Assembly: GCA_016869735.1 (NCBI GenBank)
Contig: VGDL01000036.1
Coordinates: 1 to 35,063 of the forward strand
Length of the DNA stretch: 35,063 nucleotides
Direction of reading: 5' to 3'
Source of the DNA: Alphaproteobacteria bacterium
GTDB taxonomy: Bacteria > Pseudomonadota > Alphaproteobacteria > Acetobacterales > Acetobacteraceae
This document shows, in pieces, positions 24,760-31,912 of this stretch. Position numbers and translations under genes: made by a program. Positions within the stretch are counted from its first letter, which is position 1. Every line of letters starts with the position of its first letter. The notes beneath the pieces are model-generated. The model searched no databases and had not been told where the DNA came from. It saw only the letters and a program-made list of their open reading frames with translations.

Positions 24760-25580
24760 GGCTTCAGCCATGTCACGGCACTTCCCGCGCCGGCTTCATC
24801 AGCGCCGAGGCCAGCCAGCAAGGCGGGCAGGATTTCCCCGGCTTCCTCGGCAAAGCCTTGCGGGGGATTGGCCACCACCAGCCCGCTGCCATTCAGCCTT
24901 TGCGGATCGGTCGGCTCCCGCAGCCATAACTCGGCGGCCAGCAAGGGGGCGATCCCGGCTTCCATCAGGGCATGATGAAAGCCGCGCACCGGGGCGCGAT
25001 GCTTCACCGGATACCAGGCGGCAATAATGGCGGCGCGGAAGCGGTGCCGCAGCAAGGCCATGGCTTCAGTGATGCGGCCATAATCGCCTTCCTGTTCGAA
25101 CGGCGGGTCAATCAGCACCAGGCCGCGCTTTTCGGGAAATGGCGTCAGGGCGCGCAAGGCTTCCCAGGCGTCGCGCTTATGCACGGCAACCTGAGCATCC
25201 CGCCTGAAATGCGCCTTCAGCCTGGCGTGGTCCTCCGGGTGAAGTTCCACCGCCATCAGCCGGTCCTGCGGGCGAAGCGCGGCGTGGATTAGCGCTGGGG
25301 ACCCTGGATAGAAGGCCGGAAACCCAGCCTGCGTCAGCGCAGCCAGAAACGGGGCGTTCGCAGGGCCGGCGTTTGCCGAGATACGCAGCGCGCCGCGTGC
25401 CGCTTCCCCCGTTCGGGCAGCTTCCGATGCGGCGAGATCATAGATTCCGCAGCCGGCATGGGTATCCAATACGGCAAAGGGGGTGGGCTTGCGCCTCAGT
25501 GCGGCGAGCAGGGACAGCAGCAAGCTGTGTTTGAGGCAATCCGCGTGATTGCCGGCATGAAAGGCGTGGCGGTAATTCAT
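24756..25580 (-). CDS. rlmJ: 23S rRNA (adenine(2030)-N6)-methyltransferase
   Basis: 274-residue RlmJ. MNYRHAFHAGNHADCLKH is the family's N-terminal signature. VLDTHAGCGIYDL is the SAM-binding site and LIDPPFEQEGDYGRI carries the DPPF catalytic motif of N6-adenine methyltransferases. It modifies A2030 (E. coli numbering) in domain V of 23S rRNA. ATG 25580 matches the family start; the frame's upstream extension to 25907 runs into the ompA promoter region and its reading is not protein-like. The ribosome site is weak. It heads the rlmJ-gpsA-hemD-mitofilin-hemY series. Confidence 0.95.
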   Translation of the reverse strand: MNYRHAFHAGNHADCLKHSLLLSLLAALRRKPTPFAVLDTHAGCGIYDLAASEAARTGEAARGALRISANAGPANAPFLAALTQAGFPAFYPGSPALIHAALRPQDRLMAVELHPEDHARLKAHFRRDAQVAVHKRDAWEALRALTPFPEKRGLVLIDPPFEQEGDYGRITEAMALLRHRFRAAIIAAWYPVKHRAPVRGFHHALMEAGIAPLLAAELWLREPTDPQRLNGSGLVVANPPQGFAEEAGEILPALLAGLGADEAGAGSAVTWLKP

Positions 25581-25838
25581 TGGGCGCGTTGATGGGGCAG
25601 GGCGCTGCCCTGTGCAATGGGCCCAAGGTTCAATGTTTTGCATGATCATGGGCGGCGGGAGTGCGCCTGGATCATGTGTGGTAAAGTTACCGCAGCCATA
25701 GTGGATTGGGAAACAGAATCCCAAAAAAAAAATCAAATGAAACTGGTCTATTTTGGAGAATTTGATATCGGTTTCGCGTCTTCGATGGCTCCGATTCCTA
25801 TTGGATGCTTGGAATTTATTTGGAAATGAGGCAAGATC
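25581..25838. other. Divergent intergenic region between rlmJ and ompA-like gene
   Basis: 258 bp with a GC-rich half near rlmJ and an AT-rich half before the porin gene, including a run of ten A's (25723-25732). A plus-strand frame of 70 codons (25617-25829) has no ribosome site or recognisable content and is taken as chance. The porin's ribosome site GAGG lies about nine bases before its ATG. I see no strong promoter hexamers. Confidence 0.5.
25706..25724. promoter_or_regulatory. 6-bp inverted repeat beside a poly-A tract in the ompA upstream region
   Basis: TTGGGA and TCCCAA flank a seven-base spacer, directly followed by ten A's. It could be an operator or mRNA leader hairpin; on neither strand is it followed by T's, so it is not a terminator. 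The assignment is weak. Confidence 0.25.
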
Positions 25839-26918
25839 ATGACGTTTAGAAAGACCCTTCTGGCCGCCGCGGCAGTAATTGCGCTGCCGATGATGGCGCA
25901 GGCCCAACCGGTGAGCGGGCTTTATCTTGGCGCGGGGTTTGGCGGCAATTACCTTGATAAGTCAGGCCTGACCGGCACCGTCGAGGGTTCCGGTAATGTT
26001 GGGACCGGGGTGTATCAGGATTTCTCCTGGGGCTATGCTGGGGTGCTCAGCCTGGGGTGGGGTTACGGCAATGGTCTTCGGACTGAAATTGAAGCCAGCT
26101 TCCGTTCCAACCAAACATCCGAACAAGGACGAAACAGCACCGCCTTTGCCGGCTCGGGGACCGGCACGGCCAATAGCTACGGGGCGATGCTGAACGTTCT
26201 TTATGACATTGATGTTGGTGGTATGCTTGGCGGCTTAACGCCTTATGTCGGGTTGGGCGCGGGCTACGTATGGCACGAATATGACAAGGTGGGTTGGCGG
26301 GGATCAGCGACGGGTGAAGTGGTTTCAGGCAATAGCGGCGCCTTTGCTGGGCAAGCGATAGCCGGTCTTTCAATGCCGATCGCAGCCGTGCCTGGTTTAA
26401 CGGTCACGGCCGAATACCGGTTCATGATGACGGCCGGCCATACAATGGACCAGTACCAAAATCTCAACGGCGGCGCTGTAACCAAAAGCGATCTTAGCGT
26501 TGATAACAAAAACCACTCCCTTCTCCTTGGCCTGCGCTACGCCTTCAACGCTGCCCCTGTGGTGGCTGCTGCGGCCGCGCCTGTGGTGGCTGCCCGGACC
26601 TATCTAGTGTTCTTTGATTGGAGCAAGGCGGACCTGACAGACCGCGCCCGCCAGATCATTGGTGAAGCTGCTGCGGGCCGTGGCCAGGGCGTGACCCGCA
26701 TTGAAGTCAATGGCTACACGGACCGTTCCGGCCCGTCTGACTACAATCAGGGCCTGTCCCAGCGTCGCGCCCATGCGGTGGCGGCGGAGCTCATGCGCCG
26801 TGGTGTGCCGCGCAATGAAATCGTGACCCGCGGCTTCGGTGAAGAAAACAACCTGGTGCCGACGGCTGATGGTGTGCGTGAACCGCAAAACCGCCGCGTG
26901 GAAATCATCCTGAAGTAA
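25839..26918 (+). CDS. OmpA-family outer membrane protein
   Basis: 359-residue outer membrane protein. Signal peptide MTFRKTLLAAAAVIALPMMA is followed by QA|QPV. Residues about 25-240 form a beta-barrel with alternating strands such as GLYLGAGFGGNYL and ending in LLLGLRYAF. A short Ala/Pro/Val linker follows, made of a repeated APVVAA unit. The C-terminal OmpA domain (about 255-359) binds peptidoglycan: YLVFFDWSKADLTDRARQII, VNGYTDRSGPSDYNQGLSQR with the Asp and Arg that contact diaminopimelate, and EPQNRRVEIIL. It stands alone with its own terminator. The barrel tends toward the alphaproteobacterial Omp25/OmpA-like group. Confidence 0.95.
   Translation: MTFRKTLLAAAAVIALPMMAQAQPVSGLYLGAGFGGNYLDKSGLTGTVEGSGNVGTGVYQDFSWGYAGVLSLGWGYGNGLRTEIEASFRSNQTSEQGRNSTAFAGSGTGTANSYGAMLNVLYDIDVGGMLGGLTPYVGLGAGYVWHEYDKVGWRGSATGEVVSGNSGAFAGQAIAGLSMPIAAVPGLTVTAEYRFMMTAGHTMDQYQNLNGGAVTKSDLSVDNKNHSLLLGLRYAFNAAPVVAAAAAPVVAARTYLVFFDWSKADLTDRARQIIGEAAAGRGQGVTRIEVNGYTDRSGPSDYNQGLSQRRAHAVAAELMRRGVPRNEIVTRGFGEENNLVPTADGVREPQNRRVEIILK
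26556..26593 (+). repeat. 24-bp-period direct repeat coding the OmpA linker
   Basis: CCTGTGGTGGCTGC occurs twice, starting at 26556 and 26580, and encodes the two APVVAA units between the barrel and the peptidoglycan-binding domain. Such a unit could expand or contract by slippage. Confidence 0.7.
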
Positions 26919-26944
26919 TTCAGGCTTATCTCAGCCGGTCAAAG

Positions 26945-26973
26945 AAAAGGGCGCCGCAATGCGCCCTTTTTTT
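26945..26973. terminator. Intrinsic terminator after the ompA-like gene, probably bidirectional
   Basis: AAAAGGGCGC (26945-26954) and GCGCCCTTTT (26961-26970) form a perfect 10-bp stem with a six-base loop, followed by T's to 26973. On the other strand the stem is followed by TCTTT, so it can also end the convergent Bug transcript. Confidence 0.88.
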
Positions 26974-26994
26974 ATGTGCGAAACTTCAAAAAAA

Positions 26995-27960
26995 TCAGCC
27001 GGCAAGCCTGATCCCGGTCAATTCCACCAGCGCCCGCCAACGCGCCAATTCCGCCTTTTGGAATTCAGCGAAAGGCGCTGATGCCATGGGCGCGGCGACA
27101 AAACCCTGCCCTTGCAGCCGATCACGCATGGCGGGCTCAGCCAGGATGCGGCGCAAGGTATCAGACAAGCGCGTGATGATCTCAGGCGCGGTGCGCGCCG
27201 GCGCCCAAAGCCCGAACCAGGCATCCACGGCAAGATCAGGCGCATTAAGCTCCGCGAAGGTCGGCACATCGGGCGCTTCGGGTAGGCGCGCCGGGGCGCC
27301 AATGCCAAGGGCGCGCAACCGCCCGTCGCGCACCAGCGCAACCACCTGCGGCCAGGTGGAGACGAAGAAATCCACCGTGCCGGCAACCGTATCCGTGGTG
27401 GCCTGGGCGCCGCCGCGATAGGGCACATGGGTCGCGTCCAGCCTTTCCCGCCGGGTGAAGGTCTCGGCAATCACATGGCTCGCGGAACCGGCGCCGGAAG
27501 ACGCGTAAGTTACCTTACCGCCATTGCGGCCTTTGGCCGCCAGTTCGGCCAAGGTTTTGGCGCCACTGACCGGCACCACCAAAGCGTGATGCACCGTCGC
27601 AAGCCTGGCGATGGGCGCGAAATCCGCGATCGGATCGAAGGGCAGGGAAGGCAGCATGGCCGCATTCGCCGCATGGGTCTGGTTATTGCCCAGCGCCAAC
27701 GTATAGCCATCGGGCGCGGCCTGGGCCACTGCCTGCGTCCCCACCACTGCCGCGCCGCCTGGCCTGTTATCCACCACAAAGGTGCTGCCGGGGATGGCTT
27801 CCTGAAGTGCGGCGGCAAGGGTGCGCGCCAGCACATCGGTTGAACCCCCCGGCGGATAGGCCAGCACAATGCGCACCGGGCGCGAAGGCCAGGTTTGCGC
27901 GCTGGCCAAAGCCGGCATGGCCAGCATGGGCGTGGCCAATAAAGCGCGACGTTTGATCAT
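26995..27960 (-). CDS. Bug-family tripartite tricarboxylate transporter substrate-binding protein (third)
   Basis: 321-residue periplasmic Bug/TctC-type protein. The signal peptide MIKRRALLATPMLAMPALA ends before SAQ|TWPSRPVRI. Typical elements are VLAYPPGGSTDVLAR, VVDNRPGGAAVVG, AAPDGYTLALGNN, VPYRGGAQATTD and DVPTFAELN. The ribosome site GGGAGGAAAG is strong. It is more like the canonical family than the tandem pair at 1372-3387, and its distance from them suggests an independent origin. No TctA/TctB lies nearby, as is common for Bug genes. The ligand is probably a carboxylate but not identified. Confidence 0.95.
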   Translation of the reverse strand: MIKRRALLATPMLAMPALASAQTWPSRPVRIVLAYPPGGSTDVLARTLAAALQEAIPGSTFVVDNRPGGAAVVGTQAVAQAAPDGYTLALGNNQTHAANAAMLPSLPFDPIADFAPIARLATVHHALVVPVSGAKTLAELAAKGRNGGKVTYASSGAGSASHVIAETFTRRERLDATHVPYRGGAQATTDTVAGTVDFFVSTWPQVVALVRDGRLRALGIGAPARLPEAPDVPTFAELNAPDLAVDAWFGLWAPARTAPEIITRLSDTLRRILAEPAMRDRLQGQGFVAAPMASAPFAEFQKAELARWRALVELTGIRLAG

Positions 27961-27991
27961 GTTCTTTCCTCCCGAATTTTGGCCTCAGCTT

Positions 27992-28600
27992 TCAGCCTTC
28001 GCGCTGCGCCCTTGCGCGCTTGGCTGCCGGGCGTTCCAGGCAGCGTGCCAGCCAGGCTTTCACCTTTGGGAAAGCCGCGAAATCATAGCCATTCATGACG
28101 GCGCCATAGAGCACCGATGCCAGATTCAAATCTGCAATGGTAAAGCCCGTGCCGACCAGATAATCCCGCGCGGCGAGCTCTGTCTCCAATACCGCAAGCC
28201 GCTGATCGGTGGCTTCCTTGCCAAGCACAGCTTCCGCCGCGATGCGATCCTCAGGCGGGCGGATGAAGGTGTTGTAGGCCCAGCGCATGACATGCGGCTC
28301 GGCCTCTGTCGCGGCCCAAAGCGTCCATTGCAGCACGCGTGATGCGTCATTGCCGGTGGGCATCAACGGTGCGCCCACCTTGCCCGCGATGTGCAGATTG
28401 ATGGCCAGGCTTTCGAACAGCACTAGATCGCCATCTTCCAAGGCGGGGATCTTGTTGTTTGGGTTGATCGCAAGCGGGCGTTCCAGCTTGAAGCCGGGCA
28501 CGAAGCCAAGCGGGATCACTTCATAAGCAAGGCCGGCTTCTTCGGCGGCCCAGATGCAGCGAAAGGCGCGGGAACGGGCGATGCCGTGGATTTTGAGCAT
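27992..28600 (-). CDS. Glutathione S-transferase family protein
   Basis: 202-residue two-domain GST. The N-terminal thioredoxin-like domain includes MLKIHGIARSRAFRC, with a Ser/Cys in the catalytic helix cap, and NPNNKIPALEDGDLVLFES, carrying the cis-Pro (IPALED) and the Glu-Ser that bind glutathione. The alpha-helical domain includes GTGFTIADLNLASVL, with its N-capping Asp motif. ATG 28600 is preferred for its AGGAAAA ribosome site; the frame opens earlier inside the ETF-QO gap. It lies 29 bp after ETF-QO on the same strand. The substrate is unknown. Confidence 0.93.
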   Translation of the reverse strand: MLKIHGIARSRAFRCIWAAEEAGLAYEVIPLGFVPGFKLERPLAINPNNKIPALEDGDLVLFESLAINLHIAGKVGAPLMPTGNDASRVLQWTLWAATEAEPHVMRWAYNTFIRPPEDRIAAEAVLGKEATDQRLAVLETELAARDYLVGTGFTIADLNLASVLYGAVMNGYDFAAFPKVKAWLARCLERPAAKRARAQREG

Positions 28601-28629
28601 AAGAATTTTCCTGTCCTGATCTGGCGTTT

Positions 28630-30258
28630 TCACATGCCGCCGATGTAATTCGGCCCGCCGCTGCCTTCCGGCGTGCACCAATCAATATTCTGTGTCGGGT
28701 CCTTGATGTCGCAGGTTTTGCAATGCACGCAATTCTGCGCATTGATCACCAAACGCGGCTGGCCTTCTTCCACGCCCACCGCCTCATAAACCCCGGCAGG
28801 GCAATAGCGGCTTTCGGGGCTTGCGAATGTTTCCCAATTCACGCCCTGCCAGCGCGCCGGGTCGCGCAGCTTCAGATGTGCGGGCTGGTCTTCTTCATGA
28901 TTGGTATTCGCCAAAAACACGGAAGACAGCCGATCGAAGGAATAAACCCCATCCGGCTTTGGGTAATTGATCTTCTGTGCTTCCGATCCCTTCTTCAGCA
29001 CGGCGTGATCTTCATGATGCGAAAGCGTCCAGGGTGATTTGCCGCGCGTGATATAGGTTTCAATCGCGGCATTGATCATGCCGCCCCAGAAGCCGAATTT
29101 CGCGAAGCCGGGGCGGATATTCCGCACCGCTTCCAATTCCGGCCAGATCCAGGAATGACGCAGCATTTCCGGATAGGCATTCAGCACCGGTGCGCGATTT
29201 TCCGTGGCACAAGCAGCGGCAAGCGCTTCCGCCGCGATCATGCCGGATTTCATCGCCGTATGCGTACCCTTGATCTTCGGCACATTCAGGAAGCCCGCTG
29301 AATCACCAATAATCGCACCGCCGGGGAAAACCAGCTTCGGGATTGCCTGGAAGCCACCCTCATTCAACGCCCGCGCGCCATAGGCAATGCGCTTGCCGCC
29401 TTCCAACATGGCGCGCACTGCGGGGTGCTGCTTGAAGCGCTGAAATTCCTCAAAGGGCGAAAGCCAGGGGTTTTGATAGTCCAGCCCGACAACAAAACCG
29501 ATGCTGACCATATTATCGCCCAGCATATAGAGCCATGACCCGCCATAGGTATCGGTTTTCAGGGGCCAGCCCACGCTATGCCAAATCAGGCCCGGCTGGT
29601 GCTTTTCCTTAGGGATTTCCCACAGCTCCTTGATGCCCAAACCAAAGGTCTGCGGTGCCACGCCATCGCGCAGATTGAAGGTCTCAAAGAGCTTCTTCGT
29701 GAGTGACCCACGGCAGCCCTCGGCAAACAGCGTGTAACTGGCGCGGAGTTCCATCCCCGGCTGGTAATTCGGCCCCTTTTCGCCATCCTTCGTAATGCCC
29801 ATCACGCCGGCCAACACGCCGCGCACCTGGCCATCTTCAATGATCGTCTCAGAAGCGGCGAAGCCAGGATAGATTTCAACGCCCAGCGCTTCAGCTTTGG
29901 CACCCAGCCAACGGCAGACATTGCCAAGCGAGACAATGTAATTGCCGTGATTATTCATCGCCGGCGGGGTCGGCAATTTGAAGGCCTTGGTTTCCGTCAG
30001 GAACATGAAGCGATCATCGCCGGCGGGGGTTGCCATTGCCGGCGGATCATCACGCCAATCGGGGATCAGCTCGTCCAGGGCGCGCGGTTCCAGCACAGCG
30101 CCCGAGAGGATATGCGCGCCGATCTCACTGCCCTTTTCAATCAGGCACACCGCCATATCGGGCGCGAGCTGCTTCAGGCGGATCGCCGCCGCCAGGCCAG
30201 AAGGCCCGCCGCCCACGATCAGCACATCAAATTCCATCGCTTCCCGTTCTTCGGTCAT
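28630..30258 (-). CDS. Electron-transfer flavoprotein:ubiquinone oxidoreductase
   Basis: 542-residue ETF-QO (ETFDH), the membrane-associated enzyme passing electrons from acyl-CoA and amino acid dehydrogenases, via ETF, to ubiquinone. It contains an FAD-binding VGGGPSGLAAAIRL near residue 15 and GAHILSGAVLEPRAL. The C-terminal [4Fe-4S] site is complete: C486 in CPAGVY and C510, C513, C516 in NCVHCKTCDIKDPTQNIDW. The length is normal. ATG 30258 is used; an ATG eight codons in (30237) is possible. It suits the many CoA-ester enzymes in this window, although no ETF subunits are visible. Confidence 0.97.
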   Translation of the reverse strand: MTEEREAMEFDVLIVGGGPSGLAAAIRLKQLAPDMAVCLIEKGSEIGAHILSGAVLEPRALDELIPDWRDDPPAMATPAGDDRFMFLTETKAFKLPTPPAMNNHGNYIVSLGNVCRWLGAKAEALGVEIYPGFAASETIIEDGQVRGVLAGVMGITKDGEKGPNYQPGMELRASYTLFAEGCRGSLTKKLFETFNLRDGVAPQTFGLGIKELWEIPKEKHQPGLIWHSVGWPLKTDTYGGSWLYMLGDNMVSIGFVVGLDYQNPWLSPFEEFQRFKQHPAVRAMLEGGKRIAYGARALNEGGFQAIPKLVFPGGAIIGDSAGFLNVPKIKGTHTAMKSGMIAAEALAAACATENRAPVLNAYPEMLRHSWIWPELEAVRNIRPGFAKFGFWGGMINAAIETYITRGKSPWTLSHHEDHAVLKKGSEAQKINYPKPDGVYSFDRLSSVFLANTNHEEDQPAHLKLRDPARWQGVNWETFASPESRYCPAGVYEAVGVEEGQPRLVINAQNCVHCKTCDIKDPTQNIDWCTPEGSGGPNYIGGM

Positions 30259-30336
30259 ACCGCGCTGCCTTTCCTCTTCACGAAGTTACCCATGTAGCGA
30301 AGCCGCGGGTTGCGCGGAACCCCGCCTAGGGCCGAT

Positions 30337-31161
30337 ATGTGGGGGATGGAGCAGGAGCATTCCGCCCTGGCCGCCGCCCTTGCGCTGCAATGCGATTGGG
30401 GCGCGGATGAGGCGCTGATGGAAAGCCCCGTGGATCGCTTGGCGGTGCGGGATGCCCCTGCACGCGCGCCCGAAGCCGCGCGCCCCGCGCCGGAGCCAAC
30501 CCCACCGCGCCCTATCCGCGCTGCCCCCGTTACCCTGGCCGCCGCGCCCCCCGCCGTCACGCGGGCCGAAGCCCTGGCCGCAGCCGCGCCCGATCTGGCA
30601 GCGCTGAAGGCAGCGCTGGCGGCGTTTGATGGTTCACCGCTCAGGGAAACCGCGACCAATCTGGTTTTTGGAGAGGGCGTGGCCGATGCTGACCTGATGC
30701 TGATTGGTGAGGCGCCGGGTGCTGAGGAAGACCGCGCCGGCCGGCCCTTTGTGGGTGCCTCGGGCCAATTGCTGGATCGGATGTTTGCGTCGGTTGGGCT
30801 GGCGCGGGAGAGCAATTTCTACATCACCAATATCCTGCCCTGGCGGCCGCCGGGGAATCGCACGCCCACCGATGCGGAAGTGGCGCTGTTCCTGCCCTTT
30901 TTGCGCCGGCATGTGGCGCTGATCCGCCCGAAGCGCCTGGTGCTGGTGGGCGGTGTGGCGGCCAAGGGGCTGATTGGCGGGAAGGAAGGCATCACGCGGC
31001 TGCGTGGCCGTTGGCATCAGGTGGATATCCCCGGCCTTGGGCCGCTGCCCGCCTTGCCCACGCTGCACCCGGCCTATTTGCTCCGCAGCCCCGCTTCCAA
31101 GCGGGAAGCCTGGGCGGATTTGCTGCTGCTCCGCCGCACGCTGGACCAGGCGCCGGGCTGA
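30337..31161 (+). CDS. Uracil-DNA glycosylase, family 4-like, without the usual Fe-S cysteines
   Basis: About 274 residues of the uracil-DNA glycosylase superfamily. Motif A is [37 protein letters not shown] follows, and motif B is HPAYLLR. The N-terminal 90 residues are Ala/Pro/Arg-rich and probably disordered. Family 4 enzymes hold a [4Fe-4S] cluster on four cysteines, normally before the NVVFGEG-type strand and in the N-x-x-x-C-x-PPGNR loop. Here those places read [16 protein letters not shown] and [11 protein letters not shown], and only one cysteine (LQCDWG, near the N-terminus) exists. ATG 30337 has a TAGGG ribosome site; ATG 30346 is the alternative. It removes uracil from deaminated DNA. 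Confidence 0.92.
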   Translation: MWGMEQEHSALAAALALQCDWGADEALMESPVDRLAVRDAPARAPEAARPAPEPTPPRPIRAAPVTLAAAPPAVTRAEALAAAAPDLAALKAALAAFDGSPLRETATNLVFGEGVADADLMLIGEAPGAEEDRAGRPFVGASGQLLDRMFASVGLARESNFYITNILPWRPPGNRTPTDAEVALFLPFLRRHVALIRPKRLVLVGGVAAKGLIGGKEGITRLRGRWHQVDIPGLGPLPALPTLHPAYLLRSPASKREAWADLLLLRRTLDQAPG

Positions 31162-31167
31162 CACCCT

Positions 31168-31908
31168 GTGGCGGAATTCCTCGCCAATTGCCTGCATGGT
31201 CTGGAAGCGCTCGGCCCGGGCGGGCTTTGGGCGGTGATGGGCGCGCTATTCCTGGCTGGGTTGGCGGGCGGTGCGACGCATTGCGCTGCCATGTGCGGAC
31301 CCTTTGTGCTGGTGCAATCCGCGGCGGTGGCGGATCAGGCAGCGTCTGGCGGAATGCTGCGGCGCCTTTCTGGGGCGGCATTGCTGCCCTACCACGCCGG
31401 TCGCGCGCTTGGTTACGGCCTGCTTGGCGCGCTGGCTGGGGGGGTAATCGGGGCAGTCAGCCTTGGCACCGGCTGGCGCTTGGTGCTGGCGGGGATGCTC
31501 GCCCTCGCGGCGCTGCTGATGTTCGCGCAAGCCTCGGCACGCATTGCAGCGTTGCTGCCGCGCCTGGCCGCGCCCCGCTTGCCGGGCTTGCTGGAAGCGC
31601 GGCTTGGCCCGCTGCTGGCGGCGCCGACTGGGCTGCGCGGCATTGCCTTGGGCTTCATGCTGTCGGCGCTGCCATGCGGCTTGCTTTACGGTGCCCTGGC
31701 CGGGGCGGCGGCGACTGGCAGCGCGCTTGGCGGGGCGCTTGCGATGGTGAGTTTCGTCGCCGGCACGGTCCCGGCCTTGGTTGGCGTTGCCTTGCTCGGG
31801 CGCTTTTTCGGCAAAAGCCATGGGCGGCTCATGCGCGGCGTGGCGGCGGGGCTTTTTGTGCTGAATGGCGTGGTGCTGGCGGTGATGGCGCTCAGGATGC
31901 TGGGCTAG
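31168..31908 (+). CDS. Sulfite exporter TauE/SafE-like membrane protein (COG2836, HCxxMCGP type)
   Basis: 246-residue integral membrane protein with about six hydrophobic segments. The motif THCAAMCGPF in the first segment is diagnostic of the COG2836 group, whose cysteines are thought to handle copper or thiols, often near cytochrome oxidase assembly genes. A second conserved site is ALPCGLLYGAL in the middle, giving a Pro-Cys pair resembling CcdA/DsbD. The GTG start lies six bases after the UDG stop, so the two probably share a transcript. There is no copper or cytochrome gene nearby, so the cargo is not settled. Confidence 0.88.
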   Translation: MAEFLANCLHGLEALGPGGLWAVMGALFLAGLAGGATHCAAMCGPFVLVQSAAVADQAASGGMLRRLSGAALLPYHAGRALGYGLLGALAGGVIGAVSLGTGWRLVLAGMLALAALLMFAQASARIAALLPRLAAPRLPGLLEARLGPLLAAPTGLRGIALGFMLSALPCGLLYGALAGAAATGSALGGALAMVSFVAGTVPALVGVALLGRFFGKSHGRLMRGVAAGLFVLNGVVLAVMALRMLG

Positions 31909-31912
31909 GGGG

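Noticed and set aside
25706-25732. Inverted repeat plus poly-A considered as a terminator
   Set aside because: On the plus strand it is followed by A's, and on the minus strand the T's come before the stem, so neither orientation fits an intrinsic terminator.
25617-25829. 70-codon plus-strand frame upstream of the porin
   Set aside because: No ribosome site or recognisable content, and it crosses the poly-A tract; taken as a chance frame in a promoter region.
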